A DNA stretch of 64,000 nt from Flavonifractor porci. GTDB lineage: Bacteria > Bacillota > Clostridia > Oscillospirales > Oscillospiraceae. Positions 49,668 through 57,741 of the stretch are shown in pieces. The stretch is from positions 248,001 to 312,000 of the forward strand of contig NZ_JBBHLB010000004.1 of NCBI RefSeq assembly GCF_037572415.1, written 5' to 3'. A program made the translations under genes and the position numbers. The notes beneath the pieces were generated by a model that saw only the letters and a program-made list of their open reading frames with translations, was not told the origin of the DNA and did not search any database. Position 1 is the stretch's first letter; each line of letters opens with the position of its first letter.

Positions 49668-50546
49668 ATGTCAGATTCGATCATTCGCGTTCTGGCCAAG
49701 GACGCTCCCGTCAAGGCCTCGGCCATTTCCGCCAAGGCCATGGTGGAGCGGGCCAGGCAGATCCACAAGACCCTGCCGGTGGCCACCGCAGCTCTGGGCC
49801 GCAGCCTGATGGCGGCTTCCATGATGGGTAACCAGCTGAAGGAGGAAAACGGCTCTGTCACCCTGCGGATCAAAGGCGATGGCCCTCTGGGTGGTATTAC
49901 TGTGGTGTCCGACAGCGCCGGAAATGCCCGGGGCTATGTGGTCAACCCCCTGGTTGATCTGCCCTTGAAGGGCCCTGCCAAGCTGGATGTGGGCTCTGCT
50001 GTGGGCAAGGACGGCTCTCTTACTGTTATTAAGGACATGAACATGAAGGAGCCCTATGTGGGTACCATCCCTCTGATATCCGGTGAGATCGCCGAGGACA
50101 TCACTTCTTATTTTGCGGAAAGTGAGCAGATTCCCTCCGCCTGTGCCTTGGGTGTACTGGTGGATGTGGACCAGAGTGTGCTGTGTGCCGGTGGTTATCT
50201 GATTCAGCTGCTGCCTGGTGCGGACGACAGCGTCATTACTGCGATTGAAGAGGGAATTGCCAAGGTGGGCCCCGTTAGCGAGGCTATGCGCAACGGTGAG
50301 AGTGCCCGCAGCCTGGTGGAGCGTGTTCTGTCTGCCTTTGACCTGGAGGTCCTCAGTGAGGAGCCGGTGGAGTACCGCTGTTATTGCAGCCGTGAGCGGG
50401 TGACCCGCGCCCTCATCAGTATGGGCAGGGAGGAACTGGAGGCCCTCATCAAAGAGCAGGGCAAGGCAGAGCTAACTTGTCAGTTTTGCGACAAGGTTTA
50501 TAGCTTTACAGGTGAGGACCTGCAAGGCCTTTTAACCTCTCTATGA
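49668..50546 (+). CDS. hslO: Hsp33 redox-regulated chaperonin
   Basis: Chaperone switched on by oxidation, 292 residues. The N-terminal domain has ARQIHKTLPVATAALGRSL and GDGPLGGITVVSD. The C-terminal zinc switch has CYC near 237-239 and CQFC near 271-274, the four redox cysteines. It is the last gene of its operon; the tRNA cluster promoter starts 28 bases after its stop. Confidence 0.97.
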   Translation: MSDSIIRVLAKDAPVKASAISAKAMVERARQIHKTLPVATAALGRSLMAASMMGNQLKEENGSVTLRIKGDGPLGGITVVSDSAGNARGYVVNPLVDLPLKGPAKLDVGSAVGKDGSLTVIKDMNMKEPYVGTIPLISGEIAEDITSYFAESEQIPSACALGVLVDVDQSVLCAGGYLIQLLPGADDSVITAIEEGIAKVGPVSEAMRNGESARSLVERVLSAFDLEVLSEEPVEYRCYCSRERVTRALISMGREELEALIKEQGKAELTCQFCDKVYSFTGEDLQGLLTSL

Positions 50547-50573
50547 TTTTTTGAAAAAAATCGAAAAAAGTTG

Positions 50574-50602
50574 TTGACAAGTGGGGGGCGTTCTTGTATA
50601 AT
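50574..50602 (+). promoter_or_regulatory. Perfect consensus promoter of the tRNA cluster
   Basis: TTGACA (50574-50579), 17-base spacer, TATAAT (50597-50602). Exact match to the sigma-A consensus, as expected for stable RNA. Confidence 0.92.
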
Positions 50603-50651
50603 AACTTTCGTCGCTTGGCCCGACAGCCAAACGAAACCAAAACAAGAACGA

Positions 50652-50727
50652 GGGAGCATAGCTCAGCTGGGAGAGCGCATGCCTTACAAGCATGATGTCA
50701 CAGGTTCGAGCCCTGTTGTTCCCACCA
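50652..50727 (+). tRNA. tRNA-Val (anticodon TAC)
   Basis: Acceptor GGGAGCA with TGTTCCC (one G-T), CCA encoded; anticodon loop CTTACAA. Confidence 0.96.
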
Positions 50728-50763
50728 CTCCCTTTCTGGGAGCTCCCGTACCCCCTACCGTCT

Positions 50764-50840
<77 letters not shown>

Positions 50841-50908
50841 TTTTTTCGATGTGGATGGCTGAAGTTCATCCGGAGGATGAGGCAAAGGCCCCTCCCGCAT
50901 CGTGATTT

Positions 50909-50984
50909 GCCTCTGTAGCTCAGTTGGTAGAGCAGGGGACTGAAAATCCCCGTGTCGCTGGTTCGATTCCGGCCGGAGGCACCA
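50909..50984 (+). tRNA. tRNA-Phe (anticodon GAA)
   Basis: Acceptor GCCTCTG with CGGAGGC, CCA encoded; anticodon loop CTGAAAA. Confidence 0.96.
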
Positions 50985-51076
50985 CCGTTCCCGGTGGATA
51001 CCGTATGGTATCCACCGGGGGCATCCTTAAAATTCAGGCATATGCGATTCGTTCCTTTCATAGGATGGAAGCAGAT

Positions 51077-51152
51077 GCAGGTGTAGCTCATCTGGTAGAG
51101 CGCCACCTTGCCAAGGTGGAGGTAGCGAGTTCGAGCCTCGTCACCTGCTCCA
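51077..51152 (+). tRNA. tRNA-Gly (anticodon GCC)
   Basis: Acceptor GCAGGTG with CACCTGC, CCA encoded; anticodon loop TTGCCAA. Confidence 0.96.
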
Positions 51153-51193
51153 AAAATGATAAAAGGAAGGTCTGCCCTTCCTTTTATCCATAT

Positions 51194-51267
51194 GGCGACA
51201 TAGCCAAGTGGTAAGGCAGAGCTCTGCAAAAGCTCCACCCCCAGTTCGAATCTGGGTGTCGCCTCCA
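51194..51267 (+). tRNA. tRNA-Cys (anticodon GCA)
   Basis: Acceptor GGCGACA with TGTCGCC, CCA encoded; anticodon loop CTGCAAA. The CCA end is also the base of the terminator stem that follows. Confidence 0.96.
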
Positions 51268-51306
51268 TAAAAATAACCACACCGTCAGGTGTGGTTATTT
51301 TTATGG
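51265..51306 (+). terminator. Terminator of the tRNA cluster
   Basis: Perfect 19-bp stem (51265-51283 with 51288-51306), loop GTCA; the right arm carries the T run. Its lowest three pairs use the CCA of tRNA-Cys. Confidence 0.88.
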
Positions 51307-51328
51307 AGCCCTGGGGAATTTAATTATG

Positions 51329-51497
51329 CTCGGCGGAAATGAATTCTGCCTGCGCCGAGGTTTTGGCCTGCGGCCAAAACATTCGTACGGTGCAAACGCG
51401 CCGCCCCGCCGTGCGGGGCCCCGGTCTTGTCCGCCATCTAAAGTGTTCGGACAAGACAAAAAGAAACACCAGCCGATAGGCTGGTGTTTCTTTTTTG
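51329..51497. repeat. Hairpin-chain element 5 (after the tRNA cluster)
   Basis: CTCGGCG/CGCCGAG (51329-51359), GTTTTGGCC/GGCCAAAAC (51360-51380, loop TGC), GCCCCGC/GCGGGGC (51403-51419, loop CGT), a 10-bp stem GTCTTGTCCG/CGGACAAGAC (51424-51457) and a 14-bp stem (51461-51474 with 51479-51492, loop GATA) followed by T. The last stem can terminate transcription. Its frame acAAAAA-GAAA...TTTCTTTTTTGGA is also seen in element 4. No gene seen. Confidence 0.75.
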
Positions 51498-51537
51498 GAC
51501 GACTGCCCATGGGAACTGTGATTTTTTCTCCAGTATC

Positions 51538-51566
51538 TTGCCAGCCGGTAAAGACGGGGGTATACT
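51538..51566 (+). promoter_or_regulatory. Sigma-A promoter of the GNAT gene at 51615
   Basis: TTGCCA (51538-51543), 17-base spacer, TATACT (51561-51566). Confidence 0.65.
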
Positions 51567-51614
51567 GATGGCGAATGAATACGTCTGTACCAACGGACGA
51601 GAAGGAGAAAGAAT

Positions 51615-52097
51615 ATGGTAGAACAGATCTGCATACGTCCCATGGAGGAGAATCAAGTGGCTGCGGTATCGGCCCTCATTGGCAGGGTGTTGCTGGAGGT
51701 CAACATTCGGGACTATCCCCGCGAGGCTCTGATGGAGTTTGTGGAATATTACAATCCAGAAGGTGTGGCTGCCATCCCCAAATCAGGTGGACACAGCTAT
51801 GTAGCCATGCTGGGTGATGAGCTGCTGGCCTGCGGCTCTGTGGCACCTATGGAGGAGCGGCCGGGGGAGTGCGAGATCAGGGCCCTGTTTGTACGGCCTG
51901 ACTGGGAAGGTAAGGGTGTGGGCAGAAAATTGGTGCAGACCCTGGAGGCTGATCCGCTGTTCCGGGCTGCCAAGCGTGTGGCGGTTTCTGCTTCACTGAC
52001 CTCCCATGAGTTTTATTTGAAACTGGGCTATCGCTACCAGGATGGGATCAAGGTCTGCGAGGACAATGACCACTACTGGATGGAGAAATTCAACTGA
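51615..52097 (+). CDS. GNAT-family N-acetyltransferase
   Basis: 160 residues. IRALFVRPDWEGKGVGRKLVQTLE is the acetyl-CoA loop (close to R/Q-x-x-G-x-G/A) and SHEFYLKLGYRYQDG the typical C-terminal part. GAAGGAGAAAG precedes the ATG. It is a single-gene unit with a promoter, ending in a terminator-like repeat shared with cls. Substrate unknown. Confidence 0.9.
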   Translation: MVEQICIRPMEENQVAAVSALIGRVLLEVNIRDYPREALMEFVEYYNPEGVAAIPKSGGHSYVAMLGDELLACGSVAPMEERPGECEIRALFVRPDWEGKGVGRKLVQTLEADPLFRAAKRVAVSASLTSHEFYLKLGYRYQDGIKVCEDNDHYWMEKFN

Positions 52098-52137
52098 AAA
52101 AAGGCCTCCGGCCGGTTCAGATTTCCTGGCAGACTTT
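52098..52137. terminator. Terminator-like repeat between GNAT and cls
   Basis: AAAAAAGGCCTCCGGCCGG followed by TTTCCTGGCAGACTTTT, an imperfect A-to-T hairpin between convergent genes. Closely similar halves occur on either side of the insertion sequence at 61974-62995. Confidence 0.55.
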
Positions 52138-52141
52138 TCTG

Positions 52142-53683
52142 TTACATCAAGGGGGCGAAGAGCCGCAGCAGTGTCCGGCCCAGACCTAACTTCCTGCCCT
52201 GATAATCCTCCGTGACCTCCCGACACTGGGCAAAGGTATCCGCAAAATCCTTCCCCACCTCTTCCACCGCCTTGCAGTCATAGAGGAACACGCCGTTTTC
52301 AAAGTGGAGGTACAGGCTGCGGTAGTCCAGATTGATGGTACCCACTGCCGCCGTCTCCCCATCGCACAGCATCATCTTGGCGTGACAGAAGCCGGGGGTA
52401 TACTCAAAGATCCGCACACCCCGGTCCGCCAGACATCCGTAGTAGGAACGAGTTGCTTTATAGACTAACTTTTTATCCGGGATACCGGGGGTAATGATCC
52501 GTACCTCCACCCCCCGCATGGCCGCCAGGGTCAACTCAGAGATGATTTCGTCATCCAAAATCAGGTAGGGCGTAATAACATATACATAGTCCTTGGCGTT
52601 TTTTACCATATTCAGGTAGACCGTCTCCCCCACCTGTTCGTTATCCAGGGGACTGTCCCCATAGGGGACCACCACGCACCGTTCCCTGGCCTGATAGTCC
52701 ACTTTGGGCAGGTAAGGAGCAAAGTCCTTGTCGGTCTCCTTGATCCCGTTCCACATGGTCAGAAACATGACTGTCAGACTGGGCACCGCATCTCCCGTCA
52801 GCTTGACCCCCGTGTCCTTCCACCAACCAAAGGGATGCGTCAGGTTAAAATACTCGTCCGCCAGATTGTAACCGCCGGTAAAACCCACCTTGCCGTCAAT
52901 GACGGTGATCTTTCGGTGATCCCGGTTGTTCATAAAAATATTGAGTACCGGTATCAGAGGATTGAACACCCGGCACTGGATACCCAGCTTTTCCATCCGC
53001 TTGATAAACGCCGGGCTGATAAAGCCCATGCTGCCCATGTCGTCGTACAGCAGCCGCACTTCCACCCCTTGCCGGACTTTCTCCGTCAAAATCTCCTTCA
53101 GGCCATGGAAGGATTGAGAGTCCTCAATGGCGTGGTACTCCATAAAGATAAAGTGCTCCGCCTGCCGCAGGGCCTGCTTCTGGGCCTCCAATCCCTCTTC
53201 CGCCGTGGCATAATACTCTACGTCGGTATTCTCATAGGCAGGAAACCCGGCCCGCCGGGAGAGGTAGCGCAGCTGATTGGCGATTCCCTTGTCCCGCTTC
53301 TCCATCCGGGCCAACACCGTCTCGCCGTCAGGCAAGAGGTCATGGGTCCGCTGCTGGAGGCGCTCAAACCGCCGGCGCATGACACGGGTACAGTTGGGAC
53401 GTCCCAACATCAGATAGATACACAGGCCCATCACGGGGAAAAAGAGGATCAGAATGATCCAGGACGCCTTCATGGGTCCGGTCATCTGCTTGCCATAGAG
53501 ATTGAGCACCACCAGAAAGGCCAGCACGCTGGTGATCAAAGAGACAACATAATAATAGTCGTTGAGCAGCAGCACCAGCCCTACGATCCAGGCTGCCTGG
53601 AGCAGTACGCTGAACGCCACAAACAGCGCTCGTCCCACGCTGTTTTTTACGGTTTTGGTTCGGCTGTTTTTCAATGCAGTCAC
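52142..53683 (-). CDS. cls: Cardiolipin synthase
   Basis: Phospholipase D-family enzyme that condenses two phosphatidylglycerols to cardiolipin; 513 residues. Two N-terminal helices anchor it. The first HKD motif is NRDHRKITVIDGK (about 248-260) and the second FCHAKMMLCDG (near 430), each followed by GG/GT-type loops (GFTGGYN, AAVGTINLDYRS). Start by the first ATG, after GAGGTGA. Single gene with its own promoter. Confidence 0.97.
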   Translation of the reverse strand: MTALKNSRTKTVKNSVGRALFVAFSVLLQAAWIVGLVLLLNDYYYVVSLITSVLAFLVVLNLYGKQMTGPMKASWIILILFFPVMGLCIYLMLGRPNCTRVMRRRFERLQQRTHDLLPDGETVLARMEKRDKGIANQLRYLSRRAGFPAYENTDVEYYATAEEGLEAQKQALRQAEHFIFMEYHAIEDSQSFHGLKEILTEKVRQGVEVRLLYDDMGSMGFISPAFIKRMEKLGIQCRVFNPLIPVLNIFMNNRDHRKITVIDGKVGFTGGYNLADEYFNLTHPFGWWKDTGVKLTGDAVPSLTVMFLTMWNGIKETDKDFAPYLPKVDYQARERCVVVPYGDSPLDNEQVGETVYLNMVKNAKDYVYVITPYLILDDEIISELTLAAMRGVEVRIITPGIPDKKLVYKATRSYYGCLADRGVRIFEYTPGFCHAKMMLCDGETAAVGTINLDYRSLYLHFENGVFLYDCKAVEEVGKDFADTFAQCREVTEDYQGRKLGLGRTLLRLFAPLM

Positions 53684-53712
53684 CTCTTATTTAAAAAACT
53701 CTTCCTACAGCA

Positions 53713-53741
53713 AGTATAGCCTCTGCCACTCCGGAACGCAA
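53713..53741 (-). promoter_or_regulatory. Sigma-A promoter of cls
   Basis: Minus-strand TTGCGT (53741-53736), 17-base spacer, TATACT (53718-53713). Confidence 0.65.
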
Positions 53742-53833
53742 CCGCTTTGGGAGCGATTTCTTTCTTCTTCCACAACGGACTCCTTCCTTTTTTCGTCAAA
53801 GTTGTATAACAAGACAAAAATCCACCAGTGGCC

Positions 53834-53862
53834 TTGCCAAGCGTCAAAAAATCCGATATGAT
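53834..53862 (+). promoter_or_regulatory. Sigma-A promoter of the purine operon
   Basis: TTGCCA (53834-53839), 17-base spacer, TATGAT (53857-53862). It is upstream of the leader peptide and terminator, so the operon mRNA would contain both. Confidence 0.65.
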
Positions 53863-53893
53863 TCTACATGAAACAAAAAAGGGAGGTACGAGG

Positions 53894-53968
53894 ATGTCAT
53901 CACTGCACTGGTTTTACGCAAACTGGCGATCCATCCGCCGCACCAACCTGTCCAACCTCAGGGTCTGA
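53894..53968 (+). CDS. Putative leader peptide of the purine operon (24 residues)
   Basis: Short frame with a good ribosome site (GGGAGG, 53881-53886) starting MSSLHWFYANWRS and ending in NLSNLRV. It lies about 25 bases after the likely transcription start and its stop is 5 bases before a strong terminator; purE begins 82 bases after the stop. This is the layout of a transcription-attenuation leader. Two Trp codons, three Arg codons and three Leu codons are the candidates for stalling, but no long run of one codon exists. Whether it is translated is not shown. Confidence 0.45.
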   Translation: MSSLHWFYANWRSIRRTNLSNLRV

Positions 53969-53972
53969 ATCT

Positions 53973-54012
53973 ATCAGGGCATCCGTATACCGGATGCCCT
54001 GATTTATTTTTT
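53973..54012 (+). terminator. Terminator (possible attenuator) before purE
   Basis: Perfect 13-bp stem (53973-53985 with 53991-54003), five-base loop, then TTTATTTTTT. It is between the operon promoter and purE, so transcription must pass it to reach the pur genes. Confidence 0.8.
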
Positions 54013-54050
54013 CCAGCCCTGAAAAATTTTTAGGTACACAGGAGGGTCTT

Positions 54051-54542
54051 ATGAGCAAAAAAGTCGCTGTTGTTATGGGTTCCGACTCCGATTTGGACAC
54101 CATGCGCCCCTGCATCCAGCGTCTGCGTTCCTTTGGCATCCCCGCTGAGGTCCGCATCATCTCCGCCCACCGCACCCCCGCCGCCGCTGAGGAATTGGCT
54201 TCCCATGCCGCGGAAAATGGGTTTGGGGCCATCATTGCTGCCGCAGGCAAAGCCGCTCACCTGGCCGGCGTGCTGGCCGCTTACACCACGCTGCCTGTGA
54301 TCGGCGTCCCCATCAAGACATCCATGATGGGCGGCCTGGACTCCCTGCTGTCCATGGTCCAGATGCCCAAGGGCATCCCCGTGGCCTGCGTGGCGGTGGA
54401 TGGCGCTGACAACGCCGCCATCCTGGCCGCCCAGATGCTGGCTCTCTCCGATGAGGAGTTGACCCATAAATTGTCCCAGTTCAAGGCAGACATGGCCGCC
54501 GAAGTGGCCGCTAAAGACCAGAGAATTCAGGAGGAGATCTAA
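54051..54542 (+). CDS. purE: N5-carboxyaminoimidazole ribonucleotide mutase
   Basis: Class I PurE, 163 residues, converts N5-CAIR to CAIR in IMP synthesis. VVMGSDSDLDTM binds the phosphate, SAHRTP has the catalytic His, and GVPIKTSMMGGLDSLLSMVQMP is conserved. AGGAGGG precedes the ATG. No purK is next to it. It opens the operon and is followed after two bases by purC. Confidence 0.97.
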   Translation: MSKKVAVVMGSDSDLDTMRPCIQRLRSFGIPAEVRIISAHRTPAAAEELASHAAENGFGAIIAAAGKAAHLAGVLAAYTTLPVIGVPIKTSMMGGLDSLLSMVQMPKGIPVACVAVDGADNAAILAAQMLALSDEELTHKLSQFKADMAAEVAAKDQRIQEEI

Positions 54543-54544
54543 TC

Positions 54545-55231
54545 ATGGAAAAGAAGCTTGTTTACACCGGTAAGACCAAGGACGTATTTGCCCTGGATAA
54601 CGGCCATTATCTGCTCAAGTTCAAAGACGACTGCACCGGCAAGGACGGCGTGTTCGATCCCGGTGAGAACTCCGTCGGTTTGACCATTGACGGTGTGGGT
54701 GACGTCAACCTGCGTATGTCCATTTATTTCTTTGAGAAAATCAATGCCGCCGGCATCAAGACCCACTATGTGTCCGCCGACCTGAAGGATACCACCATGG
54801 AAGTCCTGCCCGCCAAGGTGTTTGGCCAGGGACTTGAGGTCATCTGCCGCCACAAGGCCGTTGGCAGCTTCCTGCGCCGCTACGGTGAGTATGTCCAGGA
54901 GGGCGCCGATCTGCCCGCCTATGTGGAGACTACCTTCAAGAACGACGAGAAGGGCGATCCCCTGGTCACCAAGGACGGCCTGGTGGTGCTGGGCGTCATG
55001 ACCGAAAAGCAGTACGACGATATCAAAAGCATGACCCAGAAGATCACCCAGATCGTGGCCGATGATCTGAAGGAGAAGGGGCTGGTTCTTTATGATATCA
55101 AGTTTGAGTTTGGCTATGACGCCAATGGCGACGTGATGCTCATCGACGAGGTGGCCTCCGGCAATATGCGCGTTTACAAGGACGGCCAGTATGTGGATCC
55201 CATGACTCTGTCCAAGCTCTTTTTTGCCTGA
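54545..55231 (+). CDS. purC: SAICAR synthase
   Basis: Joins CAIR with aspartate using ATP; 228 residues. The N-terminal KLVYTGKTKDVFAL is the ATP loop, EVICRHKAVGSFLRRYG and FEFGYDANGDVMLIDEVASG are diagnostic. Starts two bases after purE with AGGAG inside the end of purE, so the two are coupled. Confidence 0.97.
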   Translation: MEKKLVYTGKTKDVFALDNGHYLLKFKDDCTGKDGVFDPGENSVGLTIDGVGDVNLRMSIYFFEKINAAGIKTHYVSADLKDTTMEVLPAKVFGQGLEVICRHKAVGSFLRRYGEYVQEGADLPAYVETTFKNDEKGDPLVTKDGLVVLGVMTEKQYDDIKSMTQKITQIVADDLKEKGLVLYDIKFEFGYDANGDVMLIDEVASGNMRVYKDGQYVDPMTLSKLFFA

Positions 55232-55270
55232 GATGGATACGAATGCAACTTCTGCGAGGTGTAACTAACA

Positions 55271-56692
55271 ATGGGCGGTTTCTTCGGCACTATCTCCAGG
55301 CATGACTGTGTGATGGACGTGTTTTTCGGCACCGACTATCACTCCCATTTGGGTACCAAACGGGGCGGTATGGCGGTCTATGATCCTGAAAGCGGATTCC
55401 AGCGACAGATCCACAATATCGAAAACACGCCCTTCCGCACCAAGTTTGATAAGGATTTGGCGGACTTCAAGGGATGCGCCGCCATCGGCTGCATCAGCGA
55501 TACCGATCCTCAGCCCTTGCTGGTCCGCTCCCATTTGGGCCTTTACGCCATCATTACCGTGGGCATCATCAACAATTCCGAGGCTCTGATCGAGCGGTAT
55601 TTTTCCGACCACGGCCACCAGTTTATGGCCATGAGCTCTGGCAAGGTCAATACCACTGAACTGGCCGCCGCTCTCATCAATCAGTGTGACGACCTGGTTT
55701 CGGGTATCCGTCATGCCCAGGAGGAGATCGACGGCTCCTGCACCATGCTTCTTCTCACTCCTGATGCCATTATCGCCGCCCGGGACAAGCTGGGCCGGCT
55801 GCCGGTACTCATCGGACAAAATGAGGAAGGCTGCTGTGTCTCCTTCGAATCCTTTGCTTACCACAAACTGGGGTATACCGACGCCTATGAACTTGGTCCT
55901 GGCGAGATCATCCGGCTTACGGCAGAAGGTTGGAAAACTCTGGCTCCCGCCGGAGACAAAATGCGCATTTGTGCTTTCTTATGGACCTATTACGGCTATC
56001 CCAACTCCAACTACGAGGGAATGAATGTGGAGGTCATGCGCTACCGCAACGGTGAGATCATGGCCCGGGACGAGGTTCAGAAAGGCCAGCTGCCCAAGGT
56101 GGACTATGTGGCCGGCGTGCCTGACTCCGGCGTACCTCACGCCATCGGTTTTGCCAACCGCAGCGGAAAAGCCTTTGCCCGGCCCTTTGTCAAGTACACC
56201 CCCACCTGGCCCCGCTCCTTCATGCCCGCCAATCAGGCAGCCCGCAATCAGGTGGCCAAAATGAAGCAGATCCCCGTACCTGAGCTCATTGAAGGTAAAA
56301 AACTTTTGTTTGTGGACGACTCTATCGTCCGGGGTACCCAACTGAGGGAGACGGTGGAGTTTCTCTACGAATCGGGCGCGGAAGAGGTCCATATGCGTTC
56401 TGCCTGCCCGCCCATCATGTACGGCTGCAAGTATCTGAATTTCTCCCGCAGCAACTCTGACATGGAACTGTTGGCCCGGCGCACCATTCAGGAGCTGGAG
56501 GGAGACGAAGGCCAACAGCATCTGGAGGAATATGCCGACGCATCCACCCAGCGAGGCCAGTGTATGCTTAAGGCGATCTGTCAGAAATTGGGTTTTGATT
56601 CTCTGGGATATCAGTCCCTGGAGGGTCTGCTGGAAGCCATCGGTATTGACCGGGACAAGATCTGTACCTACTGCTGGACAGGAAAGGAATGA
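55271..56692 (+). CDS. purF: Amidophosphoribosyltransferase (PurF-like, no N-terminal Cys)
   Basis: 473 residues. The C-terminal half has the PRPP motif LLFVDDSIVRGTQ (about 346-358) and ANQAARNQVAKMKQIPVP, as in PurF, which makes phosphoribosylamine. The N-terminal half looks like an Ntn glutaminase domain but starts MGGFFGTISRHDCVMDVFFG; the catalytic Cys that follows Met in normal PurF is absent and no pro-peptide with a Cys cleavage site is present. The nearest Cys is residue 13. The form may use free ammonia or another ammonia source. RRGGM-like (TKRGGMAVYD) and GNNSE-like (GIINNSEAL) elements are kept. It is in the proper operon position between purC and purM. Confidence 0.88.
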   Translation: MGGFFGTISRHDCVMDVFFGTDYHSHLGTKRGGMAVYDPESGFQRQIHNIENTPFRTKFDKDLADFKGCAAIGCISDTDPQPLLVRSHLGLYAIITVGIINNSEALIERYFSDHGHQFMAMSSGKVNTTELAAALINQCDDLVSGIRHAQEEIDGSCTMLLLTPDAIIAARDKLGRLPVLIGQNEEGCCVSFESFAYHKLGYTDAYELGPGEIIRLTAEGWKTLAPAGDKMRICAFLWTYYGYPNSNYEGMNVEVMRYRNGEIMARDEVQKGQLPKVDYVAGVPDSGVPHAIGFANRSGKAFARPFVKYTPTWPRSFMPANQAARNQVAKMKQIPVPELIEGKKLLFVDDSIVRGTQLRETVEFLYESGAEEVHMRSACPPIMYGCKYLNFSRSNSDMELLARRTIQELEGDEGQQHLEEYADASTQRGQCMLKAICQKLGFDSLGYQSLEGLLEAIGIDRDKICTYCWTGKE

Positions 56693-57741
56693 CCGACATG
56701 AAAAACTCTCACTCCGAGTCCTACGCCGCCGCCGGCGTGGATGTCACCGCCGGCTATGAGTCGGTAGAGCGCATCAAGCCCATGGTGGAATCCACCTATA
56801 TCCCCGGTGTAATGGGTACCCTGGGCGGCTTCGGCGGCCTGTTTGCACCCGACATGGCGGGCATGAAAAAGCCGGTGCTGGTGTCCGGCACCGACGGCGT
56901 GGGCACCAAGCTGCGGCTGGCCCAGCTGATGGACAAGCATGACACCATTGGTATCGACTGTGTGGCCATGTGTGTTAATGATATCATCTGCGGCGGCGCC
57001 GCACCCCTCTTCTTCCTGGACTACATTGCCTGCGGCAAAAACGATCCCGCCCGCATCGCCGACATCGTGGCCGGTATCACCGAGGGCTGCCGCCAGGCTG
57101 GCTGCGCTCTGGTGGGCGGCGAGACCGCCGAGCATCCCGGCCTGATGGCGGAGGACGACTATGACGTGGCCGGCTTCTCTGTGGGCATCGTGGATGAGGA
57201 GAAGATCATCGCCGGTAAGGACCTGGCCGCAGGCGACACTCTCATTGGTCTGGCCTCCACCGGCGTCCACTCCAATGGCTTCTCCCTGGTGCGCAAGGTG
57301 CTGGACGTGGAGCACGCCGACCTGACCTCCCCCATGGAGGAGCTGGGCGGCAAAAGCCTGGGTGAGACCCTGCTCACCCCCACACGCATCTATGTCAAGG
57401 CGATCCTGGCCCTGCTGAAAGGCGGGATCGACGTTCATGCCATCAGCCATATCACCGGCGGTGGCTTCTACGAGAACGTGCCCCGTATGATGACCGATGG
57501 TCTCACCGCCCGTATCGATCTGAGCACTTTCCCCCGCCTGCCCATTTTCGACCTCATCGAAAAGAAGGGCGGCATCCCCCAGCGGGATATGTACAACACC
57601 TTCAACATGGGCATCGGCATGATCCTGGCCCTTCCCGCCGCTCAGGCAGAGCAGGCTATGGAGCTGCTGAGCCAGGCCGGCGAGCAGGCCTACGTCATCG
57701 GCTCCGTGGTTAGCGGCGACGCCGGGGTGGAACTGGTATGA
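56689..57741 (+). CDS. purM: Phosphoribosylformylglycinamidine cyclo-ligase
   Basis: AIR synthase, about 350 residues. SGTDGVGTKLRLAQ, CVNDIICGGAAPLFFLDYIA and ALVGGETAEHPGLM are its signature motifs. The ATG at 56689 overlaps the purF stop as ATGA; another ATG at 56698 has better spacing from AAAGGA, so three residues are uncertain. purN overlaps its end by four bases. Confidence 0.97.
   Translation: MTDMKNSHSESYAAAGVDVTAGYESVERIKPMVESTYIPGVMGTLGGFGGLFAPDMAGMKKPVLVSGTDGVGTKLRLAQLMDKHDTIGIDCVAMCVNDIICGGAAPLFFLDYIACGKNDPARIADIVAGITEGCRQAGCALVGGETAEHPGLMAEDDYDVAGFSVGIVDEEKIIAGKDLAAGDTLIGLASTGVHSNGFSLVRKVLDVEHADLTSPMEELGGKSLGETLLTPTRIYVKAILALLKGGIDVHAISHITGGGFYENVPRMMTDGLTARIDLSTFPRLPIFDLIEKKGGIPQRDMYNTFNMGIGMILALPAAQAEQAMELLSQAGEQAYVIGSVVSGDAGVELV

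Noticed and set aside
53834..54051. Purine riboswitch before purE
   Set aside because: The leader does not show the purine aptamer pattern of three conserved stems; a peptide frame and terminator explain it better.
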